Shown here piece after piece: positions 19,517 through 30,963 of a DNA stretch of 64,000 nucleotides. Source of the stretch: Luteimonas marina (GTDB taxonomy: Bacteria > Pseudomonadota > Gammaproteobacteria > Xanthomonadales > Xanthomonadaceae); NCBI RefSeq assembly GCF_007859325.1, contig NZ_VOHK01000004.1, positions 124,001 to 188,000 of the forward strand, in the 5' to 3' direction. Position numbers and translations under genes: made by a program. Positions within the stretch are counted from its first letter, which is position 1; the number at the start of each line of letters is the position of its first letter. A model generated the notes under the pieces. The model ran no database searches, was not told where the DNA came from, and saw only the letters and a program-made list of their open reading frames with translations.

Positions 19517-20127
19517 CGTGCCGCACGCTCCGCTCTGGTATCGCTGTCCAACAGGGGCCTCATCTCGTGGTCGATCGCCTCGCGCGCCCGGAAGATGCGC
19601 GACCGCACCGTGCCGATGGGGCAGCCCATGCGCTCGGCGATCTCCTCGTAGCTCAGGCCGTCGACCTCGCGCAGCGTGATCGCGAGTCTGAGCTCCTCGG
19701 GCAGTGCTTCGACCGCGCGCATCACCGTTTGTTCCAGCTGCTGCCGCATCAGTTCACGTTCGGGCGTGTCGCCGTCGCGCAGGCGGATGCCGGCGTCGAA
19801 CTGCTCGGCGTCCTCGACGTCGATGTCGGCGCCCGGCGGGCGGCGGTTGCCGGCGACGAGGTGGTTCTTGGCGGTGTTCACTGCGATCCGGTGCAGCCAG
19901 GTGTAGAACTGGGCGTCGCCGCGGAAGTTGCCCATCGCGCGATAGGCGCGGATGAAGGTCTCCTGGGCGACGTCCTGGACCTCGCTCCAGTCGGACACGT
20001 AGCGCCCGATCAGCGCCGCGATCCGGTGCTGGTACTTGCGCACCAGCAGGTCGAAGGCCGCGCTGTCGCCGCGCTGCACGCGCTTGACCAGCTCCAGGTC
20101 CAGTTGTTGGGTGTCGATCTCGGCCAT
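19513..20127 (-). CDS. rpoE: Extracytoplasmic-function sigma factor RpoE
   Basis: This is the sigma-E factor for envelope stress. The 204 residues comprise sigma region 2 (LVKRVQRGDSAAFDLLVRKY to QDVAQETFIRAYRAM) and region 4 (LREVDGLSYEEIAERMGCPI, then GTVRSRIFRARE). Residues are near-identical in style to AlgU/RpoE proteins. The start is ATG 20127; the frame upstream continues antisense to the divergent gene and is not coding. A sequence resembling a sigma-E promoter lies upstream (20170-20197), suggesting autoregulation. rseA and degP follow. Confidence 0.95.
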   Translation of the reverse strand: MAEIDTQQLDLELVKRVQRGDSAAFDLLVRKYQHRIAALIGRYVSDWSEVQDVAQETFIRAYRAMGNFRGDAQFYTWLHRIAVNTAKNHLVAGNRRPPGADIDVEDAEQFDAGIRLRDGDTPERELMRQQLEQTVMRAVEALPEELRLAITLREVDGLSYEEIAERMGCPIGTVRSRIFRAREAIDHEMRPLLDSDTRAERAAR

Positions 20128-20169
20128 CGGGCCTGGCGCTCCTTCTCGCCCGGCCTTGTGACCGGGACC

Positions 20170-20197
20170 TGTGACCTTCGGCAGGGGTGAAAGTTCC
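20170..20197 (-). promoter_or_regulatory. Candidate sigma-E promoter for rpoE
   Basis: Read on the reverse strand, GGAACTT (20197-20191) is followed after exactly 16 bases by TCACA (20174-20170). The first matches the sigma-E -35 consensus; the second is a partial match to the TCTGA-type -10. The expected start point would leave a leader of roughly 35 bases before the rpoE ATG. Confidence 0.6.
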
Positions 20198-20352
20198 GTC
20201 CCCGAGTCTGTTCCATCTGGGGGCGCCCGGCCCCTGCCGCAAGCCATGCCGCGCGGCGCCGGGCCGCGGTCACGTTCAGGGGGCCGATTTGACGGCGACG
20301 AAACAACCCCGGGATCATAAAGGGCTCCCCATACCCTAACGGATGGTCCCGC

Positions 20353-22428
20353 ATGATCGCTGGCCTCGATGGACTGCGCTTCAGCCACTGGCAGGTCGAG
20401 CAGCGCCCGGACGGCGTGCTGGTGCTGTCGTTCGACCGCGCCGGCGAATCGGTCAACACCTTCGCCCAGGACGTGCTGCTGGAGCTGGAGGCGCTGCTCG
20501 AGCGGCTGGCGCTGGACCCGCCCAAGGGCCTGGTGCTGCGCTCGGCGAAGGACAAGGGCTTCATCGCCGGCGCCGACATCCGCGAGTTCGCCGAGTTCGA
20601 CCGCAAGGGCACGATCGCCGATTCGATCCGCCGCGGCCAGCAGGTCTTCCAACGGCTGGCCGAGCTGCCCTGCCCCACGGTCTCGGCGATCCACGGCTTC
20701 TGCATGGGCGGCGGCACCGAGATCTCGCTGGCCTGCGACTACCGCGTCGCCAGCAGCGACCCGTCCACGCGCATCGGCCTGCCGGAAGTGAAGCTGGGCA
20801 TCTACCCCGGCTGGGGCGGCAGCGTGCGCCTGCCGCGGCTGGTCGGCGCGCCGGCGGCGATGGACGTGATGCTGACCGGGCGCACGCTGTCGGCGGCGTC
20901 GGCGAAGGCGATGGGCGTGGTCGACAAAGTGGTCGAACCGGCGCTGCTGATCGATGCCGCAGCCGACCTCGCGCTCAAGGGCGCGCAGCGCCCGTTCAGG
21001 CAGCGCTTCCTCGGCTGGTTCACCAACACCTGGCCGGCACGGCAGCTGCTGGCGCCGATGCTGGTCAAGCAGGTCGCGCGCAAGGCGCGCAAGGACCACT
21101 ACCCGGCGCCGTACGCGCTGATCGAGACCTGGCGGCGCAGCGGCGGCGGCATCCAGGCGCTGCTCAAGGCCGAGCAGAAGTCGGTGGTGAAGCTGGCCGG
21201 CACCCCGACCGCGCGCAACCTGACGCGCGTGTTCTTCCTGCAGGAGCGGCTCAAGGGCTTGGGCGGCCGGGATCCGCACGGCATCACCCGCGTGCACGTG
21301 GTCGGCGCCGGCGTGATGGGCGGCGACGTCGCCGCCTGGTCGGCCTACAAGGGCTTCGAGGTGACGCTGCAGGACCGCGAGCAGCAATACATCGACGGCG
21401 CGCTGTCGCGGGCGCAGGAGCTGTTCGCGAAGAAGGTCAAGGACGAGGCGAAGCGGCCGGCGGTCGCGGCGCGGCTCAGGTCCGATCTCGCCGGCGACGG
21501 CGTGGCTGACGCCGACCTGGTGATCGAGGCGATCATCGAGAACGCCGACGCCAAGCGCGAGCTGTACGGCAGCGTCGAGCCACGGCTCAAGCCCGACGCA
21601 CTGCTGACCACCAACACCTCGTCGATCCCGCTGACCGAACTGCGCGGGCATATCGCGCGCCCGGCGCAGTTCGCCGGCCTGCACTACTTCAATCCGGTGG
21701 CGCTGATGCCGCTGGTCGAGATCGTGCGCCACGACGCGATGGCGGAATCGACCGAGCAGCGCCTGGCCGCGTTCTGCAAGGCGATCGACAAGCTGCCGGT
21801 GCCGGTTGCCGGCACGCCGGGCTTCCTGGTCAACCGCCTGCTGTTCCCGTACATGCTCGAAGCGGCGCTGGCCTATTCGGAGGGCGTGCCCGGCCCGGTC
21901 ATCGACAGGGCCGCGGTGAAATACGGCATGCCGATGGGGCCGATCGAACTGATCGACACCGTCGGCCTCGACGTCGCCTACGGCGTCGGACAGGAACTCG
22001 CGCCCTTCCTCGGCCTGCAGATCCCGCCCGCGCTGGCGAATCCGCCGGAACCGGGCAAGCGCGGCAAGAAGGACGGCCAGGGCCTGTACGCCTGGGAGAA
22101 CGGCAAGCCGAAGAAGCCCGAGGTGGCGAAGGACTACCGGGCGCCGGACGACCTGGAGGACCGGTTGATCCTGCCGCTGCTCAACGAGGCGGTGGCCGCG
22201 CTGCACGAGGGCGTGGTCGAGGACGGCGACCTGCTCGACGCGGGCGTGATCTTCGGCACCGGCTACGCGCCGTTCCGCGGCGGCCCGATCCAGACCATCC
22301 GTGAAACCGGGGTCGATGTGCTGCTCGGCAAGCTCAAGGCGCTGCAGGCGAAATACGGTGAGCGGTTTGCGCCGCGGCCGGGTTGGGACAACCCGGCTCT
22401 GCGGCAATCGTCAAACACCGTGAACTGA
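20353..22428 (+). CDS. Fused enoyl-CoA hydratase / 3-hydroxyacyl-CoA dehydrogenase
   Basis: This is a beta-oxidation multifunctional enzyme of 691 residues. The N-terminal crotonase domain has an oxyanion-hole region (GFIAGADIREF and GFCMGGGTEISLACDYR). The NAD-binding domain begins VHVVGAGVMGG near residue 313, with catalytic-region motifs LTTNTSSIPLTEL and LHYFNPV, followed by the dehydrogenase C-terminal domain. It corresponds to the FadB/FadJ alpha subunit. The partner thiolase is not adjacent, so which of the two it is cannot be decided. ATG 20353 is used; the gene is divergent from rpoE across about 225 bases. Confidence 0.9.
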   Translation: MIAGLDGLRFSHWQVEQRPDGVLVLSFDRAGESVNTFAQDVLLELEALLERLALDPPKGLVLRSAKDKGFIAGADIREFAEFDRKGTIADSIRRGQQVFQRLAELPCPTVSAIHGFCMGGGTEISLACDYRVASSDPSTRIGLPEVKLGIYPGWGGSVRLPRLVGAPAAMDVMLTGRTLSAASAKAMGVVDKVVEPALLIDAAADLALKGAQRPFRQRFLGWFTNTWPARQLLAPMLVKQVARKARKDHYPAPYALIETWRRSGGGIQALLKAEQKSVVKLAGTPTARNLTRVFFLQERLKGLGGRDPHGITRVHVVGAGVMGGDVAAWSAYKGFEVTLQDREQQYIDGALSRAQELFAKKVKDEAKRPAVAARLRSDLAGDGVADADLVIEAIIENADAKRELYGSVEPRLKPDALLTTNTSSIPLTELRGHIARPAQFAGLHYFNPVALMPLVEIVRHDAMAESTEQRLAAFCKAIDKLPVPVAGTPGFLVNRLLFPYMLEAALAYSEGVPGPVIDRAAVKYGMPMGPIELIDTVGLDVAYGVGQELAPFLGLQIPPALANPPEPGKRGKKDGQGLYAWENGKPKKPEVAKDYRAPDDLEDRLILPLLNEAVAALHEGVVEDGDLLDAGVIFGTGYAPFRGGPIQTIRETGVDVLLGKLKALQAKYGERFAPRPGWDNPALRQSSNTVN

Positions 22429-22433
22429 TTGAT

Positions 22434-22452
22434 TTCCGTGCGGTACGGAATT
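22434..22452 (+). terminator. Short hairpin after the beta-oxidation gene
   Basis: TTCCGT and ACGGAA pair across a five-base loop within six bases of the stop codon, followed by TTGTC. The stem is short and the T-run minimal, so this is a weak terminator candidate. Confidence 0.35.
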
Positions 22453-22514
22453 GTCATTCCGAGCACCGCGAGGAATCTTGCGGCGTGCGTGCGTAAGGTC
22501 TCCGTATCCCTCAA

Positions 22515-22622
22515 TCGTCATCCCCGCGAAAGCGGGAAGCGTTTTTCAACAGCCGAAGGCTGGTCATCCATTTTGCTTTGACTTCAGAGACACTGGATCC
22601 CCGCTTTCGCGGGGATGACGAC
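22515..22622. repeat. REP-like inverted repeat (family A)
   Basis: GTCATCCCCGCGAAAGCGGG and its complement bracket about 60 bases that include TTTTTCAACAGCCGAAGG. A single family C half-arm (GTCATTCCGAGCACCGCGAG) lies just before, at about 22453-22473. Together they occupy the space between the convergent beta-oxidation and TPR genes. Confidence 0.88.
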
Positions 22623-22676
22623 CTTGAACATTCACGTGGCACGGCGAATAAAACCGGCTGCCGCCACGCTGCGGCA

Positions 22677-24374
22677 CTACAGCCGCGACGAGCCCAGCTC
22701 GACATCGCTCCCCTGCCACATCGCAGCGAACTCCCGTGACGCATCCGCCGCCTCCGGCTTGCCCTGTGCCTCCAGGCTCTTGGCCAGCCCGAACAGCGAC
22801 CAGCCGTTGCCGGGATTGCGCCGCAGTTCCTCGCGATAGACCGCTTCGGCGTCGGCGGCGCGCCCGGCCTCGAGCAGCACCGCACCCAGCGTCTGCCGCA
22901 CCGGCGCGTGCCAGCCGGGCGGTTCGTCGTAGGGAATGACGTCCTCGATCGCCACGCCCTCGCGCAGCGCCGCCACCGCGTCGTCGAACTGCCCGCGCGC
23001 CGCGGCCAGTTCCGCCGTCACCGTGCGTTCGGCGATGCGCGCGGCATGGGCCAGCGGATAGCGGTCCCAGACCATCAGCTCGTCCATCGCCGGATCCGCG
23101 GCGAGCGGGCGCAGCGCGGCCAGGTGTTGCTCGGCGGCATCCAGCCGCTGCTGGCGGACGGCCGCCATCGCCTGCGCGTAGTGCCAGATCGCGGTGACGT
23201 AGGGCAGGTCGGGCCCGGGATTCGCCACGCCGGCGATCTCGTTCCAGCGACCGAAGCGCACGCGGTCGAACCACGGCGTCAGCCAGTAGTGCTGCAGGCC
23301 GGCGAAGCCTGGTTCGCGAATCAGCTCCTGCAGGTCGGTGCGCTCGGCGGTGGCCTCGGCCGAGGCCTTCGCCAGTTCGGCGTTGCCCTCCATGCTCGCG
23401 GCGAACCACAGGAAGTGATGGTTGTGCGGCACGTAGCCCAGCGGATAGACGCCGCCCGAGTTGCCGCGGCACAGCGCGAGGTAGGCGTCGTCGGCCTCGA
23501 TCGCGCGCTGGTTGGCGACCACCGCGTCGTGCCAGCGGCCGACGCGCGCGTAGATGTGCGCGGGCATGTGCACGAGGTGACCTGAGCCGGGCACCAGCGT
23601 GCGCAGGCGGTCGGCGGCGGCGACGCCGCGCTGCGGATCGGCAGAGGCTTCGACCGCGTGCACGTACAGGTGCAGCGCGCCGGCGTGGTCGGGATCGCGC
23701 GCGATCACCGATTCCAGCGTCCGCACCACTTCCGCGGTGTGGCCCTTCGGGCGCAGCTGCTCGTCGTAGTAGTCCCAAGGCTGCAGGTCCATCAGGGCCT
23801 CGGCGAGGAAGACCGCGGCGTCGGGGTCGTCGGGCCGCGCGCGCGCCAACTCGCGGGCGGCCTCGGCGTAGGCGGCGTCGAGGGCGCTGCGGTCTTCCGG
23901 CGGATCCTCGGCGTAGCGCGCCGACAGCGCCGTGATGAAGGCCTGCTCGCGCTCGCTGGCGTTCGGCGCGAGTTCGCGCGCGCGCTGCAGCCGCTGCCAG
24001 GCGTCGGCGTTGTCGGCCGGATCCATCGCCGCATTCACGTGCGGTCCCAGCACCAGCGACGCGCCCCACCAGCACATCGCGCATTCCGGATCGAGTTCGG
24101 CGGCCTTGAGGAACGAACGTTCCGCGGCGTCGTGGTTGAAGCCGTAGGTCAGCATCAGCCCCTGGTCGAACCAGCGTTGCACCTCGGGATGCTGCGTCGT
24201 CACCTCGAAGCGGTAGTCGCCGAGGCCTTCGAGCAGGTGCGCGCCGACCATCGCCATTTCCGGCGGCGAAACCTCCGGGGCCGCAGCGCCGGCGGCAGGT
24301 GCAGCGGAACGATCGCATGCGCTCAGCGCCAGCGACGCGACCAGGCTTGCCAGCATCAGGGAGCGGGTCTTCAT
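22677..24374 (-). CDS. Tetratricopeptide-repeat lipoprotein
   Basis: This is a 565-residue secreted protein. A signal peptide ends LVASLALSAC, with Cys20 the lipidation site, followed by an alanine-rich linker. Helical TPR-like units occupy the rest (for example DAAERSFLKAAELDPECAMCWW and DAEAVYREELRRNPGNGWS). The family is annotated as TPR protein in many proteobacteria; the biochemical role is unknown. Two ATGs lie six bases apart (24380 and 24374). The GGAGG site is about eight bases from 24374 but only three from 24380, so 24374 is chosen. It has no operon partner. Confidence 0.85.
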   Translation of the reverse strand: MKTRSLMLASLVASLALSACDRSAAPAAGAAAPEVSPPEMAMVGAHLLEGLGDYRFEVTTQHPEVQRWFDQGLMLTYGFNHDAAERSFLKAAELDPECAMCWWGASLVLGPHVNAAMDPADNADAWQRLQRARELAPNASEREQAFITALSARYAEDPPEDRSALDAAYAEAARELARARPDDPDAAVFLAEALMDLQPWDYYDEQLRPKGHTAEVVRTLESVIARDPDHAGALHLYVHAVEASADPQRGVAAADRLRTLVPGSGHLVHMPAHIYARVGRWHDAVVANQRAIEADDAYLALCRGNSGGVYPLGYVPHNHHFLWFAASMEGNAELAKASAEATAERTDLQELIREPGFAGLQHYWLTPWFDRVRFGRWNEIAGVANPGPDLPYVTAIWHYAQAMAAVRQQRLDAAEQHLAALRPLAADPAMDELMVWDRYPLAHAARIAERTVTAELAAARGQFDDAVAALREGVAIEDVIPYDEPPGWHAPVRQTLGAVLLEAGRAADAEAVYREELRRNPGNGWSLFGLAKSLEAQGKPEAADASREFAAMWQGSDVELGSSRL

Positions 24375-24560
24375 GGGCATGACCTCCGTTGGATTCGCTG
24401 GAGGGGGTTGCGGCGGCGGGCGAGCCGGCACGCCCGCGACGACTCCCGGCCGTCGGACCCCGTACACACTGCAAGACGCCGAATCGGGCGCTCGTGGGCC
24501 ATCGGCCGAGTATGCGCCCGGCTGGCCGGGCCATGACGCCCGTTGACCCGTCCCGTGCCG

Positions 24561-24633
24561 TGTAGGAGCGGCTTCAGCCGCGACCTGCGGAGTCACCGGA
24601 TCGTCGGGTGGCGCGCCTGAAGGCGCTCCTACA
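24561..24633. repeat. REP-like inverted repeat (family B), supplies a stop codon
   Basis: GTAGGAGCGGCTTCAGCCGC and the complement of the GCGCCTTCAGGCGC variant form the arms. The TAG at the start of the right arm (24631-24629 on the reverse strand) is the stop codon of the DUF4380-like gene, so that gene ends inside the element. Confidence 0.85.
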
Positions 24634-25711
24634 GTGGGCGGGCCGGATCCTGCGATTGGCCGGAATCGCGCAGCGCGGACTCCAGCGCGGCGCGCTGCGC
24701 CTCCAGCTCGTCCGGCCCGTCGTAGGGCAGCACGGTCCAGGTCTCGCGCGCCTGCATCGCCTCGCCCGGCGCCAGCGTGCGCATCGGCGCGTGCACTTCC
24801 AGCTCCAGCACGCCGGCCGCGGGATCGGCGTGGTGCCAGTCGAGGTAGAGCTCGACCTGGCCGTGTTCGGGGTCGATGGTCTCGTCGGCCTGCCGCTCGA
24901 AGCGGATCAGCAGCAGCTGTCCGGCGCTGAATCCGGCGATCCAGCCCGCGGACGGCGCGATGAAGATCTTGCCGCGCCGCCCCGTCTTCCCGGCCGGCGG
25001 CGGATCGAGCTGGAGCGAATACAGGCCGTCCCGCCACCATGCAATGGGGCCGGCGTAAGTGTGGTCGACATCGGCGCGCAGGCGCGCCTGCCCCGGTTCG
25101 GCGACCGGAACGAACACCCGGCTACCGGCCGGCAGGCGCGTGTTGAACCAGAGGTCACGGCGCACCTCGCGATCGCGCATGTTCACCGCTTCTGCCGTCA
25201 GCTCCAGCGTGCCCGGCGCATCGGGCCGCAGGCGGAACGACTGCCGCACCTGCAGTCCGCTGACCGGACTCGTCACGCCTTCCAGCGCCAGGAGGTCCGG
25301 CGCCTGTTCGAGCACGCGGTTGCGCGCATGCGCCAGCCAGGGGTCCGGCGGCCACTGCGCGGCGGCGGCGCGGCGCGCCGGGTTCACGCCCTGGTCGAGC
25401 CACCAGCGCGACTGCGGGCCGGTCCACAGCTCATGGCCGAAGTACGGAATGTTGTCGCCGTCCGCCTCGGGCACCGGATCGGGCTGGGTGGCCACGGCCT
25501 CGCCCACCTTGAGCAGGTTGGCGCGGCCCGGCAGCGAGACGTGGACGATGCGCCCGCCCAGCGCGGGCGCGACCTCGACCTGCAGGTGGCCGTCGTCCAG
25601 CCGCAGGCGCTCGGTGGAAGGTGCCGCGGACGCCGCCAGCGACAGCCCCGCGGCAAGCGACCAGGCGATGGCCGGCAGGGAACGCGTCCGCTTGCGCCGG
25701 CCCGTCGCCAT
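24629..25711 (-). CDS. DUF4380-like secreted protein
   Basis: This 360-residue protein has a signal peptide (about 11-31, AWSLAAGLSLAASAAP). Its beta-rich sequence resembles galactose-mutarotase-type or DUF4380 folds (GGRIVHVSLPG, then ELWTGPQSRWWLD, later GQVELYLDWHHAD). No catalytic residue can be named. ATG 25711 shares one base with the pilZ TGA and lacks a clear ribosome site, so translational coupling is likely. The last residues and stop lie in a family B repeat. It is the last gene of the pabB-mltG-tmk-holB-pilZ run, though a functional link to PilZ is not evident. Confidence 0.65.
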   Translation of the reverse strand: MATGRRKRTRSLPAIAWSLAAGLSLAASAAPSTERLRLDDGHLQVEVAPALGGRIVHVSLPGRANLLKVGEAVATQPDPVPEADGDNIPYFGHELWTGPQSRWWLDQGVNPARRAAAAQWPPDPWLAHARNRVLEQAPDLLALEGVTSPVSGLQVRQSFRLRPDAPGTLELTAEAVNMRDREVRRDLWFNTRLPAGSRVFVPVAEPGQARLRADVDHTYAGPIAWWRDGLYSLQLDPPPAGKTGRRGKIFIAPSAGWIAGFSAGQLLLIRFERQADETIDPEHGQVELYLDWHHADPAAGVLELEVHAPMRTLAPGEAMQARETWTVLPYDGPDELEAQRAALESALRDSGQSQDPARPL

Positions 25712-26066
25712 CACATGGTGTTGGTGGGCTTCTCCGCGGACAGCGTGCCCGCGAGCAGGGTCTCGATCCGGTTCTTCACCGTTTCGCCTTCCGGCGTGTC
25801 GGCGAACTGCACACCGACGCCGGCGGTGCGCGCGCCCTGCGCGCCGGTGGGCGTGACCCAGACCACCTTGCCCGCGACCGGCAGGCGGTCGCCGGATTCG
25901 GGCAGGGTCAGCAGCAGGAAGACCTCGTCGCCGAGGAAATAGCGCTTGGGCGTGGGCACGAAGATGCCGCCGTGCTTGAGATACGGCATGTAGGCGCTGT
26001 AGAGCGCCGACTTGTCCTTCAGCGCCAGCGACAGGATGCCCTGTCGTGCGCCGCCCGCGGTGCTGC

Positions 26067-26070
<4 letters not shown>
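25711..26070 (-). CDS. pilZ: PilZ domain protein (type IV pilus)
   Basis: This 119-residue single-domain protein has GGIFVPTPKRYFLGDEVFLLLTLP and GKVVWVTP, typical of PilZ itself, the type IV pilus biogenesis protein. The RxxxR c-di-GMP motif of binding PilZ domains is not seen near the N-terminus, as expected for xanthomonad and pseudomonad PilZ, which do not bind c-di-GMP. The ATG overlaps the holB stop by four bases; holB-pilZ is a conserved pair in pseudomonads and xanthomonads. Confidence 0.93.
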
Positions 26071-28719
<2,649 letters not shown>

Positions 28720-28800
28720 GCCGCGGCTCCATCGAAGGGGAATGGATCGTCATCGGCTCAGGATACCTTGGGAACGCCATCGGCAAGCCCGTTTGTTGCC

Positions 28801-28885
28801 CGTCATTCCCGCGAAGGCGGGGATCCAGTGTCTTCAGGTTCTTGAAAGCCAACGACACTGGGTCCCCGCCTTCGCGGGGATGACG
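28801..28885. repeat. REP-like inverted repeat (family A) inside the pabB 3' end
   Basis: The arms CGTCATTCCCGCGAAGGCGG and its complement are separated by a spacer that also pairs (CCAGTGTC with GACACTGG). Nearly the whole element is in the pabB reading frame, and the pabB TGA is in its outer edge. Confidence 0.92.
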
Positions 28886-30269
28886 ACGCCTGTTCGGCGC
28901 CTCTTTCCCCGCTCTCGCCCGCCGGATACAACGCCTGGAGCATGCCGCGCGCCTTGGCCCGGGTCTCGTCGAGTTCGCGCTGCGGGTCGGAGTCGGCGAC
29001 GATGCCGGCGCCGGTGCGGAAGCGCGCCTGCGCGCCCTCGAGCTCGGCGCTGCGGATCAGGATGTTGAGGTCGAGATCGCCATCGCGGTTCAGCCAGCCC
29101 ATCGCGCCGGTATAGGCGCCGCGGCCGCTGCGCTCGAGCTCGGCGATGATCTGCATGCAGCGCACCTTCGGGCAGCCGGTGATGGTGCCGCCGGGGAACA
29201 CCGCCGCGATCACCTCGCCCGGCATCGCGTCCGCGCGCAGGCGTCCGCGCACGTTGCTGACGATGTGGTGCACGTGGGCGTAGCTCTCGATCGTCATCAG
29301 TTCGTCGACCTCGACGCTGCCCGGCGTGCAGACGCGGCCGAGGTCGTTGCGTTCGAGGTCGACCAGCATCACGTGTTCGGCGCGCTCCTTGGGATGGCCG
29401 ATCAGCTCGCGCATGCGCGCGGCATCGTCGTCGCCGGGGAAGCGCGGCCGGGTGCCGGCGATCGGACGCGTCTCGACCACCTCGCCGCGCACCGACACCA
29501 GCCGCTCCGGCGAGGCGCTGACCACGGCCCAGCCCTCGCCCGCGAACAGTCCCGCGAACGGCGCGGGATTGGCCTCGCGCAGGCGCGCATACAGGGCCGC
29601 GGGATCGGGCGCGCGATCGAAGCGCGCGCGCCAGCCTCGTGACAGGTTCGCCTGGAACACGTCGCCGGCGACGAGGTAGTCGAGGATGCGTGCGACGCCG
29701 TCCGTGAACGCCTGCGGCGGGTCCTCGTCCAGCGCCTGCGGCGGCTGCCAGGAGGCGAAGCCAGGCAGGCGCTGCGCCGCGGCGAGGTCGGATGCGATCG
29801 CGTCGAGCAGGGCGTCAAAGCCGGTCTCGGCGACGGCGATGCATTCACCGCTCGCATGGTCGCGCAGGACCGCGGCGGGACAGCGCCGGGCGCGCGCGAC
29901 CGGGAGGCGTCCTTCCGCCTGCGGGAGCCGCAGCACCGGTTCGACCTGCGCGGCCAGTTCGTAGCCGAGCAGCAGGGCCCAGCCGCCGCGGAACGGCCAG
30001 CGCGGTTCCTCGCGCGGCAGGCGGATGTCGCGCCATGCCGCGTCGAGTGCGTCGAGGAAGCCGCCTTCGAGGACTTCGCCGGCGGCGTTGCGCGTGGCGC
30101 CGTCACGGCCGAGTTCGAGCGCTTCGCCGTTGCTGGCGAGCAGCAGGTCCCAGCGGGCGTGCGCGGTGCCGTGGGCGACCGACTGCAGCAGGAGGGGGTA
30201 GCGGGTGGGGGCTACCCGGTGCAGTGAGAGGAGGTCGGTGTCGGGGGAGAGTTGGCGGGTGATCAGCAC
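28803..30269 (-). CDS. pabB: Aminodeoxychorismate synthase component I with repeat-encoded tail
   Basis: PabB aminates chorismate to 4-amino-4-deoxychorismate for folate synthesis, using ammonia from a PabA-type glutaminase. The 488 residues include the chorismate-binding region with FQANLSRGW, PIAGTRPRF, KERAEHVMLVDLERNDLG and FPGGTITGCPK. The start is GTG 30269 (LITRQLSPDTD). The last 27 or so codons (from about SSPRRRGPSVVG) are translated from a family A inverted repeat, which also gives the stop. The native protein probably ended soon after MLQALYPAGE. pabC and pabA are not nearby. Confidence 0.92.
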   Translation of the reverse strand: MLITRQLSPDTDLLSLHRVAPTRYPLLLQSVAHGTAHARWDLLLASNGEALELGRDGATRNAAGEVLEGGFLDALDAAWRDIRLPREEPRWPFRGGWALLLGYELAAQVEPVLRLPQAEGRLPVARARRCPAAVLRDHASGECIAVAETGFDALLDAIASDLAAAQRLPGFASWQPPQALDEDPPQAFTDGVARILDYLVAGDVFQANLSRGWRARFDRAPDPAALYARLREANPAPFAGLFAGEGWAVVSASPERLVSVRGEVVETRPIAGTRPRFPGDDDAARMRELIGHPKERAEHVMLVDLERNDLGRVCTPGSVEVDELMTIESYAHVHHIVSNVRGRLRADAMPGEVIAAVFPGGTITGCPKVRCMQIIAELERSGRGAYTGAMGWLNRDGDLDLNILIRSAELEGAQARFRTGAGIVADSDPQRELDETRAKARGMLQALYPAGESGERGAEQASSSPRRRGPSVVGFQEPEDTGSPPSRE

Positions 30270-30318
30270 TTGGCTTTCCCGCCTTTCGGTGTGGTGGGTC
30301 TGGATTCGTGCATCGGCC

Positions 30319-30520
30319 AAAAGCAAAAGCTTCCGCCTTCGGCGGGTTCATTTCTTTTGATGAGCGTCAAAAGAAACGAACCAAAGAAAAACGCTTTCCC
30401 CGACAGGGCGAATCCGCGAGCGGGGAGTGTGAGGGGATTTTCCGACACGGCATCCCTGCCGTGGCGGAAAACGCCGCACATCCATGTGCGGCGCCCTACG
30501 GGTCTGGAGACTGTGCGGCT
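30319..30520 (+). repeat. Multi-hairpin ~200-bp element, copy B
   Basis: In order it holds a GCTTCCGCCTTCGGCGGG hairpin, a TTTCTTTTGA/TCAAAAGAAA hairpin (30351-30376), a conserved single-stranded stretch (CGAACCAAAGAAAAACGC), a long hairpin around CACGGCATCCCTGCCGTG (30438-30471) and a CGCCGCACAT/ATGTGCGGCG hairpin (30472-30493). It is about 90 percent alike to copy A at 59457-59657 by eye. It forms part of the 750-base gene-free stretch 30270-31022. Confidence 0.85.
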
Positions 30521-30538
30521 TCCAAGGGAAACGCAGGC

Positions 30539-30608
30539 TGTCATTCCGAACGCAGTGAGGAATCTCGCGCGACCAAGCCTGGATTTCTCGCTACGCTCGA
30601 AATGACAG
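30539..30608. repeat. REP-like inverted repeat (family C)
   Basis: GTCATTCCGAACGCAGTGAG and the related TTTCTCGCTACGCTCGAAATGAC arm are inverted. It is the second of several repeats lined up between pabB and fabF. Confidence 0.8.
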
Positions 30609-30619
30609 TACTTGGCTGT

Positions 30620-30692
30620 TGTGGGAGCGGCTTCAGCCGCGACCGGGAGTTCCACGGCGCCGGAAACAGTCGCGCCTGAAGGCGCTTCTGCA
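30620..30692. repeat. REP-like inverted repeat (family B)
   Basis: GGAGCGGCTTCAGCCGCGAC is paired with the variant GTCGCGCCTGAAGGCGC. It is placed between the two facing ~200-bp elements. Confidence 0.85.
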
Positions 30693-30716
30693 AACGGCCG
30701 TACTGGTTCGGCAGCC

Positions 30717-30928
30717 ACGATGCATGGAGACCCTGAGGGCGGCGGGCATAGATGCCCGCCGTTTTTCGCCACGGCAGGGATGCCGTGTCGAAAAATCCCG
30801 TCGAACTTGCCGACGGCAGGTTTGCCTTGTCGAGGAAGGCCCTTTTCTTTGGTTCGTTTCTTTTGGGCCAGCAAAAGAAATGAACCCGGCCGCCGCAGGC
30901 GGACGGAACGCTTTTGCTCTTGGATCCC
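30717..30928 (-). repeat. Multi-hairpin ~200-bp element, copy C (inverted)
   Basis: This has the same hairpin order as copy B but reads on the reverse strand, so B and C face each other. The terminal hairpin here is CGGCGGGCAT/ATGCCCGCCG (30740-30761) instead of CGCCGCACAT/ATGTGCGGCG, and the long hairpin has TCG/CGA where B has CCG/CGG. Both strands of each stem have changed together. Confidence 0.85.
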
Positions 30929-30963
30929 GGAAAAAGCGACGATCAAAAGCGCCCCCACCCCAA

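Noticed and set aside
30308-30679. Short open frames in the ~200-bp elements containing words like RNEPKK
   Set aside because: Different copies place the words in frames with different ends and no ribosome site; they are explained by the repeat sequence itself.
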